Shown here: piece after piece, positions 11,446-21,601 of the stretch
Layout: every line of letters begins with the position of its first letter
How positions within the stretch are numbered: position 1 is the first letter of the stretch
NCBI GenBank assembly: GCA_020912385.1
Contig: CP087213.1
Location: forward strand, 2,170,001-2,234,000
Direction of reading: 5' to 3'
DNA: 64,000 bases
Source of the DNA: Neofusicoccum parvum
Taxonomy: Eukaryota > Ascomycota > Dothideomycetes > Botryosphaeriales > Botryosphaeriaceae
Position numbers and translations under genes: made by a program
Notes under the pieces: model-generated
The model's database searches: none
What the model saw: only the letters and a program-made list of their open reading frames with translations
Told to the model about the DNA's origin: nothing

Positions 11446-13054
11446 ATGGCCTCCTCCACCGGCATTCTGAGCCTCTCCAACGAGCTGCTGCGCGAGATCC
11501 TCGACCACATCGAGGCCGACCCGGAGAAGCAGGTCAACGTCGACCGCCGCTCCTATCTGTCGCAGGAGAGCTTCAAGCCGCCGCCGCTGCCCGCCCCGAA
11601 CCAGGCGCAGGACATCGGCGCCTTTCGCCTCACGTGTAAGAGGTTTTCCGACTTGGGTGCCCATTGCCAGTTTGCCCGTGTCACGACCCGGTTTTCCCGC
11701 AAGGGCTTCCGCCGGCTGGAGAACATTGCCGGCCGCCCGCACCTGTCCCGCCATGTCAAGAAATTCAGCTACATGGTGCCGTATTTCTACGTAGAGGGTC
11801 CTCCACAACGCCCACCCGCCGCTGCCCGCCACCACACTGACGAGTCGAGTAGGACGCGAGCGCATCCACCAGCTGCTGCCCAACCTGCAGGACAGCCTGG
11901 GCCTGCTGGACGTGCGCCACTTCGTGCGGAAGATCAACGAGCAGAAGGAGATTGTGAACTCGGGCGAGGACGAGCGCGCGCTGAAGCGCGCCCTGGCCGC
12001 CTTCACCTCGCTGCAGCACGTCCAGATCCTGCGCGTGCAGGACCAGGAGACCGCCGCGCTGCTGTCCTACATCCGCCAGCACGAGCATCTCAACCAGCTG
12101 GTCGAGCTCAGGTGGGCCCCGGCCTGCTCGCACAGCGCAAAAACCCTCGGCGCCGCGCTGCTCGAGTCCCGCTCGCCGTGCTCGCGCTTCTCCTCGCCCA
12201 TGCTGAGCCCGCAGAGTGCAATAGGGCTGGCCTCACATCCTCCCAAAGCGTTCACATCGTTGGCAGAGAGGCTGACGTGTTTAGAGCTCCACTTTGACGA
12301 CGGCACCGATCTGGACAACAAAATGCGGGAGCTCTCAGATCTCTTCAAGCTCGTGTTCAATGCGGCAAAAAACATGCAGGCAGTCCACGTCGGTTTCCCT
12401 TCCCACCGCCCTCTCAGCCTGAGACTAGAGGAGATTTTTCACAACGTTCGGTGGGACAAGCTTCTGGCTTTCGGCATCCAGGCATGGAGGCTGGATGCGG
12501 ACGAGATTATTGCCTTGGCGCAGCGGCATCGGGACAGGCTAAAGGGCTTGCGGCTAAGAGACGTGTTGCTAAAGGAGGGTAGCATGTGGAAGGATGTGCT
12601 GGCGTTTCTGCGCGATGACATGATCCGGCTGGACTGGGTGAGCTTGCGGCGCATAGGCTATGCAAAGCACTTCGACGAACAGTGGGCGGTTGCGGGGGCC
12701 GAGGTCCCGGACGACCCGCCGGGAGGGGCCAGCGAAAGTGACGACGAAAGTGACTGGGATCCTCACGCCACTGCGGAGCAGGAAGACTCGGACGAATCTC
12801 TGGGGGACCTGACCGATTCCAGCTCGGAGCACGACCACTCGGACGACGACAACGGGCCGGAAGAGGAGGGCATGGATTTCCCGATGATTTCGCCGGACAC
12901 GCCCTCGTCGGTTCCCTGGTGCAATTGCGGGAGGAATTCGTTTTTGGAGAGCCCGGAGGCGCTAGGGGACAACGGGCTGTTCGTATCAAACGCACAACGA
13001 AAGATCTGGGAGAAATGGGTCGTGAGGAGGTGCCCAGAACACAGTCAAAGGTGA
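11446..13054 (+). CDS. F-box protein, putative SCF substrate adaptor
   Basis: Residues about 5-60 form an F-box-like start (ILSLSNELLREILDHIEAD ... FRLTCKRFSDLG), the Skp1-binding element of SCF ubiquitin ligases. Leucine-rich, LRR-like helices follow, then an acidic Asp/Glu/Ser tract around residues 410-470 and a short C-terminus with Cys (PWCNCG, RRCPEH). Best model: exons 11446-11797 and 11853-13054, 517 residues. This is the only junction I found that keeps phase and gives VEGRERIHQLLP, but its donor is an unusual GTCCTC. An alternative is donor 11781 (GTATTT) with acceptor 11844. The substrate is unknown. Confidence 0.75.
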
Positions 13055-14507
13055 CACAGATCGAAGGGGTCAATAACATTTTCGGACGACCTTCCTCAAC
13101 GAGAAAGCCACGCCTTCCGAATAAAGCTGTCCGCAGACGGAGCGTCCCGCCGTCCCGCAGGTTGGGATAGATGAAGCCGTCCGCGCCGCGGTCTAGCCCG
13201 CATACGTTCTCCACGCTTTTTGCTTTTCTCGCGGCCTTAAGGATTGGCGTTGCGGACGTTGGGCCGCAGACAGAGCCAGCATGTGCGGCCATACATTTTT
13301 CGTACCCTGTCTGATTTATTTTTTCCGGCATCTCTGTTGTTATCAGCACAAAATATCTGTACCGGCGGCATATTCTTTTCGCGCAGCAAAGAAAAAAAGC
13401 CTGGTGTTCGGATCCGAAGAGACAGTTTATCTTCCAGCACTGGTTAGTAATAACTTTATCTTAGGTTTCGCCTAGGTTCTCGTTATGTTTTCTGGGTTAG
13501 TTTTTCAAAGATCGTCTATTTTTCTGTTGGTTCTAGTACATGGGGGTGGGTTCTTTTGGTCAGAAAACGGGATCTGAGCTCTTCAAAGTTTTGTTTTTTG
13601 GTTATTACTCCGCGAAATACGTATTCAGAGGTAGCGAATAACATCAAATAGCAGGTCTTGCCACCTTCTCGGTCATGTTAGACATGACGTTGAGTTTGAT
13701 GAAGGCGGGTCTGAGCGAGCCTGCGGAAGAGCACTGAATTTGGCGAGGGAACAGGGTCAGTCCCAATGATGAGTATACGTCAACGAGAAGCTAAGGTGGA
13801 AAGGACCACCATCAAGCTAAGAGTCTGGGGAAGATAATGAGCGGTGGAGTCGGCTGCAGGGGACCTCTGAGGCAGAACGAAAGAACGGACATGGCAGTAT
13901 ATCTAATAGAGTCATCATGTGCTTGGGAAGCTCCCTCGCAGACGCTTGGCTCGTTCTCTCAGAGCGACGGGTTCTCCGCCTCGCCGAGTAAGTAACACTT
14001 CCAAATGGGGAAAGAACCAGAGTGACCACATTCACCTTACAGCGTCGACGCGCCTCTGCGCCTACAGCCGCAACCTCACGACCACGGACCTATCGTACAG
14101 AAAATAACAACTCTACAGCAAGCACGCGCTATAGCAAGCACACGCTACCGAATAGACACGTCTAGCAAGCATTACCGCAGACTCGCCTATGGCTAGTGAC
14201 AGAACATCGACAGCCTACGCGTGAGACATAGGACGTACAAAAACACCATCGCCTCCGCTGTCCCACACAACGCAACCGACAGGCTCACCCGTCTGCCACT
14301 CAGGCTCGCTCTCCAACTCCGCGCACCGCCGCGCAAACGCCAAAAACAGCACCGTCAGACAATTTACACCCACATCCACACCTACCGCTAAATAGCGCGC
14401 TCTCGACGCCAACGTCCTCACCACCTCTAGAAGCTCGCCCACCATACCTCCAACCTAAGCTCCCCAGTCCTAGCTCCTCGCTCCCCGACGAACAACCTAG
14501 AACAGGC
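13055..14507. other. Intergenic, 1.45 kb, nothing recognised
   Basis: Mostly AT-rich from 13.27 to 13.66 kb, then mixed. A short imperfect repeat of AGCAAGCAC-like units occurs at 14113-14170. No coherent reading frame or structured RNA is recognised. Confidence 0.5.
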
Positions 14508-15245
14508 ATGCCCCTCCCCATCGCCCCGCTCGTCATCTTCGCCATCATCCTAACCGGCCTCATCGTCGCCGCCCTCATCACCATCCACATCTGGCGCGCC
14601 CGCGTCGACCGCCGCAAAGAAGTCGGCATCGAGCTCTCAACACCGCACGACAGCTTCGTCGGCTCCGAGCTGCACTGGTCGCCCGGCCGAAGCGCCCACG
14701 GTGGCGGCGCAACAGCAATAGGCCTCCCCCGCGCTCCCGGCAGGATCAGAGGCGGAGACGCGGACGCGGCCGGGGGACAGGACGGCGCGCGCGACGGAGC
14801 GCTCAGCGTGATCAGCGAGGGGGCCGAGAGCCGCGTCACCGGGGGAGGAGGATACGGGCGCGGAGACGGTGTCTTCGGAGCAGGCGGCGGCATCCGCGGC
14901 AGCAGCCTCTACAGCCAGTCCACGCATCGCGGCGCCGGCGTGTCCGTCCATTACGGCGACGACTTGGGCGACCGCTACCCTCACCCTTGCTACAGCGGCA
15001 ATAGCGACGCCCAGCTGAACCGCTTCGGCGTCACCGTCACGACTGTGCCTGATGTCGACTTGGATACTCGCTCTGTGATCGGCAACGACGAGGAAGATGG
15101 GCGCGGCAGGAAGGCTAGTGGCGCGAGCAGCAAGGGGAGTTTTCGTCGGAGCATGAGTCGGTTGAGCGAGGCGCGGAGCGAGGATAGGATGAGGGAGAGT
15201 GTCGGGACGCTGGAGGTGCATCCGTGGAGGTTGTCGTATACCTGA
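14508..15245 (+). CDS. Predicted single-pass membrane protein (245 aa)
   Basis: Family not recognised. It starts at an ATG directly before a strong membrane segment (IAPLVIFAIILTGLIVAALI, residues about 4-23). A basic stop-transfer patch (RARVDRRK) follows, suggesting a cytosolic C-terminal tail. The tail is Gly/Ser/Asp-rich and disordered, with an RS-like phosphosite-rich end (FRRSMSRLSEARSEDRMRES). Short N-terminal TM plus long disordered tail is common among fungal plasma-membrane or endomembrane proteins of unknown role. Single exon. Confidence 0.6.
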   Translation: MPLPIAPLVIFAIILTGLIVAALITIHIWRARVDRRKEVGIELSTPHDSFVGSELHWSPGRSAHGGGATAIGLPRAPGRIRGGDADAAGGQDGARDGALSVISEGAESRVTGGGGYGRGDGVFGAGGGIRGSSLYSQSTHRGAGVSVHYGDDLGDRYPHPCYSGNSDAQLNRFGVTVTTVPDVDLDTRSVIGNDEEDGRGRKASGASSKGSFRRSMSRLSEARSEDRMRESVGTLEVHPWRLSYT

Positions 15246-15980
15246 GCGTGGTCTTATGTTGCGAATAGCGAGTTCGGATGGAGAGGTTCCGGGTGAGCGT
15301 AAAATGGAATTGTGGCGGATTTCTCTTAGGAACGCAGAGGTGCGGCAATCAGGGAGAAGGAGCGTCGAGGTGATCGCAAGTGGGTGGCCATTTTGGGGCT
15401 CGAGAAGGAAGCAGGACGACATTGGGTAAAATGCACCGTCCTGTGCTTAGAGTGTGAACTTCCTTCATACCACACATGGGTGGCGCAAAAGAAGCAAAAG
15501 AGTAAATTAGCACTTCCCAGCATTGGCTCGTGTGAATATGAAAAAAAAAGAGTTCCAACGAAGATTCATGAGGAATTGGAAAAATCTTTTCTGAAGTGAG
15601 TCTTTTTATATTTAATTATCCCACCAACACCACAAGATAAATTCTTCAAGTCCACAAAAAAGCGAAGTCTAAGTTAGGGATAACCATTTATTTTTCGACC
15701 ACTGTATCTTTGAGCAAATGATTAGCGTAGATTCAAGCACAGTGATGCTGAGTTACTCAGCGAAGTTATCTTCGGCAAGGAAGAAAAACCCATAATTTGG
15801 CTAACCGGCCATGACGAAATAGACAGAATCGCACTAAGATAAAAATTCATACGTCCCAAACTATACCATCCTACTGCGAGGACCCGTGATCATATCCAGC
15901 CTTAGCTCCGTACCACGCTAGCCATTACCCAAAGAACTCGTCTCGTCATGAAAAAGTACAGAAGGTAGAGGACGGCGCAC
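15246..15980. other. Convergent 3' intergenic region
   Basis: AT-rich interval between the converging ends of the one-TM gene (+) and Spc7 (-). A small plus frame (15384-15599) reads with no domain. Most likely 3' UTRs and terminators. Confidence 0.5.
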
Positions 15981-18900
15981 TCAATCTATCCGCCCGCCCT
16001 TCTTGCCTCTTGCAACCAATCTGTCTCTCAAATCCGTAACCGCGTCGCCCCAAGCAGTTGATTTGTCGACAGCCACAGCGGCGCCGACGAATTGGCCTAA
16101 GAATTCTGCCATCTTACCCTCCTTGTACTGCTCGCCATATATGACCTTGGCGCTGGTGGTGACGTCCGTCTTCAGGTCTTCGACGCCGTTGACGGTGACG
16201 CCAACCTCGAAGACGCAACGAACCTTGGATTGGACCGAGGGTAGCAGCATGTTCGTGTTGACGGCCATGCGCTCGTCGCTGAGGATGCATTCATCCGTGA
16301 TTTGTGCGAGAGAGAGGCGACGCACGTTCTCCGCTACTGCGAGAGCCACATCCCAGCCACGTGCGACATGCATCAACATGGAAAGAATGGAAGTGGTAGC
16401 TTGAGGCAGGCAGTGCAAGTTGGCGCGGAGAACCTGGAGGAAGAAGCGCTTGGTAGTGGTGAGTGGAGTCGCGTTAGTAGGTTTGCTGTCTCCAATGTAG
16501 GTCAGGCTGATAGTGGCATTGGGCGACTTCTCGTCGAGGGCGTGCGGAGCGAAAGCGCTGGGGTGGAAGAAGAGCTGCAAATCGCTGCGGTAACTCATCG
16601 TAACAGTTTTCGGGTCCATGCTTGCAGACGTGATGAGCCAACCATGCTCGCTCTCGAGTGCCGAAACCCTGGCTTTCAGCGTGCTGACTTCATCGACTGA
16701 CCAGCCGCGACACTCTTCACGCACACGCTCTGCTGCCTTGATCTCCTCGACACATTCGACCTTGCGCTCCTTGACAGCTTCGATGCCGGCCTCCTTCTCG
16801 GCAAGCTCCTTTTGCAATGCCTCCACCTTGCGTCTCTTCTCCGCAATGGCAGTTTCAGCTGCAACGAGCTGTTCTCTTGCTGCGTCAAGTTCTTCCCGGT
16901 CAGCGCCGTTGAGTTCTTCTGCGCGACGTTGTAGTTGTTGGCACTCTGTCTCCAGTTTGTCGTGGTGCTGCTGAAGCACAGGTAGAGTCGAGTCGACGAT
17001 CTCCTCCTGCTTCTTCAACGCCATATCGTCGTCGTTGAAGCCGTCAGCAGTCCTCATCAGGCCCGCCTTGATATCATGGAGTAAATTGCTCCTCCATCCA
17101 TACCAAGCTTCCTTGGTCTTGAGGCGCGCATTCGTCTTCATGTTCTTGAACTGGTTGTCCATGACCTGACGCTGGTCTGTGGGAGCCGACAAATACTCGC
17201 GGAACAAAGCCGGATTCTCCTCGTATGTCTCCTCTTCAATCTGACGAACAAGGTTCTTGCCCTCGGCGATGTACCTCTTGAGCTCGTGACACGCATGCTG
17301 GTACATGAGATATTCAGGCTCGGTGCAAGCAGCAGCCACGACGCAGGTCTCCAAGTCGTCCTTGCCCTCAATTTCAGCGGCGCCCATGCTAGCGCTCCTG
17401 CCAAAGCCGTTCTGAGCCCCTGGGTATCCGGTGTGCCTTCGCTTCGTGGTAGTGAGATCCATGAAACGAATCTTGGTCAGCTCCAAGAATTCTTGGAGCT
17501 GGATCTGCGGCGCCTGCTCATCGTCTTCGCCAAAGGTTTCCTGCGCCGAACCATTCCCTTCTCCCACAGCAGGTGCTTCTTGATCTATGCCGAACTGGAC
17601 CTGTTTCCGCGGGGAGGCAGCCTTCTTTGGGGAAGGTGTCTTCTTCGGGCTAGGTGACTTCCGAGGTGTTGGTTGTTTCGGAGTCGATGCGAAAGGCCTC
17701 TTAAGGGGGGATAAGAAGACCTGTTTCCGCGGTGTAGAAAGGAGCTTGATGGAATCCATCAACGTATTGGTCGCCTTGGGTGCGGGCTCTTCAACCGGCG
17801 TTGTGCTGGCTTCTTCCATAGGTGTAGAAACCTGCTGCTCGATCACGTCTTGCATAGCATCCTCGGTCTTCGCTGGCGATGGTTCGATATGTTTCCTTGG
17901 GCTCTCTGGTTGCGAATCAATGGCAGTTGCTGGTTTAGAAACAATGGCAGAATCCGGCTTCGTGGCTCCAACACTCTTCCGCGGTGACCGGCGGGGGGAC
18001 CTCTTTGCTGTCGTATCTTTGTGGATCTTAAGGGCAGGCATAGGACTCTCCATATTCGCGATCACAGCGTTGCTGACCTTCATCGGAGATGGGCTGGGTA
18101 CTTCGGGGTGGTTGTTCGTGAATCTTGCAGCGCTTCCACGCTTGCTGGGAGGCGTAGCGACTGCGGTCTTCTTCAACTCGGGAGTGGCTGGTGTAGCATC
18201 TTGCTGCTTGTTTTGGATGCTGCCCAGGATCGCGGTGAACTCCATAGAAAGATCTTCGTTATCATCCTTGCTGATTACCGTGTCATCTGCGGACGGTTGC
18301 TTGGTATTACTGTTCTCAATACCGCCCATGACCATGGTGAAGTCCATAGTTTGCTCGCCGAAAGATGAGTCAACGCTCTCCCGGCGTATATCCTTCTCCT
18401 GAGGTTGCTGAGATTTGATTCCTCCAATTGCGGTAGTAAGATCCATGGTGCCATCCTCCAGAAGTTCACCTTGTGCCAACGACTTTCTCTTCCTAATGCT
18501 CATGCGGCGTGAGGCTTGTCTCTTGGCAGGGCTTCCTTGGTCATCTGCTGTTGCCGGCAGAACGGATGATCGCCGTCTTTTGACTCCGGCGCGATTGGGT
18601 TCCTTTGCGGGTTCAGTGCTCTGAATGCTGCCGATGGCAGTGGTGAAATCCATCGTCACGTTGTCTGGCTCCGGGCTTTGCTCTTCCTCGTCTTGACGCG
18701 GTACAACAATTCCTCCAATCGCGCGTGTGATATCCATACTCATCTCTTCTCCTTCGCTGGTATCGTCCTGGTCGAGTCCCGGAAGCTTGAAAGCCAATGG
18801 AGCTGGTTGAACATTCTCCTTATCCTCCGAGAACGTTGTCCTTTGAACCCACGGCTTGAAAGCGGCGGTGATCTCATCACCAGCCATTTCCATGGATGCC

Positions 18901-19840
18901 TCCTCATCATCATCATCATCATCAATCTGGAAGCGCGTTGTTCCTGCCTGTTCTGCAGCCTGTCGTAGAGCCGCGTCGAGGCGCGCGCTAGATCCTGTCG
19001 AGTCGTTTGACGCGACTGAGGCTGTTGTATGCTCGTTGTCATCTCCTGCGTCCAAACTCATCATTGTGCTTCCGTCGCCGTCATCCGATGCAATTTCAAT
19101 GTCATCGCTTCCTGGAGCCGAGCTTCCGCTGTAGGGGCTTGATGAGAATTCATCGTCCGGATTGTTGAAGTTCATCGGCGGGATCCCTGAACTGCGGCGG
19201 CGCTTCTTCTGGTGCAGATCGCGTTGCTTCTCGGGGGAGGATGAGGGGAGATCATCTTCAGCCTGTTCTGGTGGCGTCGAGGGTGGCTCTGCAGGGTCGG
19301 AGTCTGGTCCAGAGAAGCGAACACCCCGCTCGGGCGAGCTGGAGTCTTGGGTCGCGTTCGATGCGCGTCGCGTAGAGTTCGACGAGGCGGAGGACGTGGT
19401 TGCATCACGCATGTACTCGATAACGTCCCAGGTGTGGAGCGTTGCTTCCGGTGCAAACGAGACGCGTCGCCTTGCTGCGCTAGGCGTAAGTAGGATTCAG
19501 GGAGTGGCACGATGCCTCGCACATACCCAGAGACTTGCGGCGCTCCTCACGCCTCTTGACCTCGTCCTCCCTTGAAAGAATGGACTTGACGGGCATGGCA
19601 GGCATGGCGGACTGCAGCAGTCAGCACGCGATTCTGGCGCGTGTATAGTGACAGCGGGGAGCATACCTTTCTGCGGTTTCCACCCGTCTCCTTCAGTGGC
19701 ACATCGAGGCCGCCAGGACCGATGCTCTTGCTGCGCGTCTTGCGGCCGCCAGACTTCTTCGGCGACAACGCGGTCGACTTGGCGGGGGAGCCTACGGACA
19801 GGCCCTCCGCAATGTTCTCCTTGTTGTCCACCGCAGACAT
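15981..19840 (-). CDS. spc7: Kinetochore scaffold Spc7/KNL1
   Basis: KNL1 subunit of the KMN network, linking kinetochores to microtubules and recruiting checkpoint proteins and PP1. Exons 19840-19667, 19611-19527 and 19474-15981 (introns 55 and 52 nt) give 1250 residues. The N-terminus holds KTRSKSIGPGG and then ARRRVSFAPEATLHTWDV; RVSF (about 90-93) is the PP1 docking site. Five MELT-like phospho-motifs follow at about 332-500: MDIT, MDFT, MDLT, MDFT and MEFT, each followed by a variant of AIGG/AILGS. IQLQEFLELTKIRFMDLTT (about 750) opens the conserved Spc7 region, then comes a long coiled coil (about 900-1020) and the C-terminal RWD-like, Mis12-binding region. The gene is divergent from the ribosomal-protein gene at 20167. 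Confidence 0.95.
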
Positions 19841-20166
19841 TGCTACTGCTGCAAGCTCAGAGGCGCGACAGTGGTCTGCAGGGCAGCGAGGGGTGTAGGT
19901 GCTGAATGGCGGGCTGCGTTTGGGTGGAGCGGTGCGTTGTTACTTGACGTCGGTTTGTTGTTCCCGCGTGTTTTGCTGCTTCCCCATCGGGCCAACGCTC
20001 TCGGCCGCCGGCGCGCTTAGTCACCGCATAAGCGAAGGGCCGTGCGCGCCACCCACATCGGCGAGAATTCGAACACACTGCACGCGGGAGTTGACGACCT
20101 TTTTTCGACACCGACGACCACGCTCACCACCCATCCTCCCCGACTCGACAATCCGCCGCAGCAGCC
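19841..20166. promoter_or_regulatory. Bidirectional promoter, spc7 / rps11
   Basis: The start codons are 326 bp apart. The interval must drive a cell-cycle gene to the left and a very highly expressed ribosomal-protein gene to the right. A T-tract (CTTTTTTCG) lies at 20098-20106, near the rps11 leader. No other box is recognised with confidence. Confidence 0.55.
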
Positions 20167-20907
20167 ATGGCGACCGAGCTTACCGTCCAGAGCGAGCGCG
20201 CTTTCCAGAAGCAGCCTCACATCAACCTCGTCTCCAAGTCCGCCAACAAGAACAGGCGCGTCGGCAAGGGTGGCAGGAGATGGTACAAGGACGTCGGCCT
20301 GGGCTTCAGGACGCCCAAGACCGCCATTGAGGGCTCCTACATCGGTATGTGGGATTTACAGATGAGCGCGGCCGTGTGCGTTGAGCGCGTGGGATCCAGA
20401 GGTGGAATTGCAGACGCGAAGCATTTCGGCACACGGGACACCTCCAAAACGCGCTCGCGCACGAATGGGCGATGATTGCATCTGGAGTCAGCGCTGACGA
20501 AGAAATGTACAGACAAGAAGTGCCCCTTCACCGGTCTCATCTCCATCCGTGGCCGTATCCTCACCGGCACCGTCGTCTCCACCAAGATGCACCGTACCCT
20601 GGTCATCCGCCGCGAGTACCTCCACTTCATCCCCAAGTACTCTCGTTACGAGAAGAGGCACAAGAACCTGGCTGCGCACGTCTCCCCGGCTTTCCGTGTC
20701 GAGGAGGGTGACCAGGTCACCGTTGGCCAGTGCAGGCCTTTGAGCAAGACTGTATGTTCAGCAGCGACCGACGCGAGACCTAGCATTCAAACTGCTCGCG
20801 GATTCGATTGAGAAGAGAGCGCTGACGGTGGTTTATAGGTCCGCTTCAACGTCCTCCGCGTGCTTCCCCGCACCGGCAAGGCCGTCAAGAAGTTCAACAA
20901 GTTCTAA
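20167..20907 (+). CDS. rps11: 40S ribosomal protein S11 (uS17)
   Basis: Small-subunit protein that binds 18S rRNA. Exons 20167-20344, 20513-20751 and 20839-20907, all GT/AG (GTATGT donors), joined in phase to 161 residues, the family's length. Characteristic stretches are [55 protein letters not shown] and the basic end [10 protein letters not shown]. The first intron (168 nt) is long for this window, as is common for fungal ribosomal-protein genes. Confidence 0.97.
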
Positions 20908-21601
20908 GCGGTTAAATCGGGTTGCATTTCTTCATGGGACAAAAGGCTTTGAGCTACGTGGAAAAGGGGCATGTAGCCTAAGCTGGGTAGATCAAAAACT
21001 CTTGCACGACGACATGGTGTCACTGCCTGAACTCGATCGCGAACGGCAATGGTGGAATATCCCGGGTACTGACACAGACATTGCTGCGATGAGGGAATCG
21101 GCTTAGATATCCTCCGAATCAATTGAATCGGTTCAAAACGAAGCGACAATACACAAGCTTGGGTCAGATGGCAAGACGAGTGCATTGCAGGACGGTCTTC
21201 TTACGACGTCGAAGTCCGTATGAGGGTGATATCCGTCATTTATTTCGTAGCATTTTCTTGGAAGCTGAAAAGGCGAAGTGGGCCGAGGTGTGCAGTGAAT
21301 GTAGTACGGAACGGGTTGCTGCAGGCTCAAGGCGCGGCGTGCTCCTGCAGTTTGCAGACCGCCACGCTTTCACACGTCCGTTTGCGCTACCTTCCTCTCT
21401 GCATTGAACACAGCCTACACTCTGCGGATTCAGTGTGAACTGCCATGGCCATGACTTGATGCGCCTTGAGTGAGAAGCTGCCTGATCGTTACCATTCACT
21501 GGTCACTTTGCTCTTCCGCGCGTGGGCACCCATTTACACCGACTGTGTCCTCTGGCCCTTCGCGTCACTTGGCAACGCTCACGTAGCAGTTGCTGTTCAC
21601 C
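20908..21601. other. Intergenic, rps11 terminator and kmt6 promoter
   Basis: About 0.7 kb with no coherent frame. It should hold the rps11 3' UTR (A-rich runs after 20936) and the kmt6 promoter. No motif is singled out. Confidence 0.5.
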
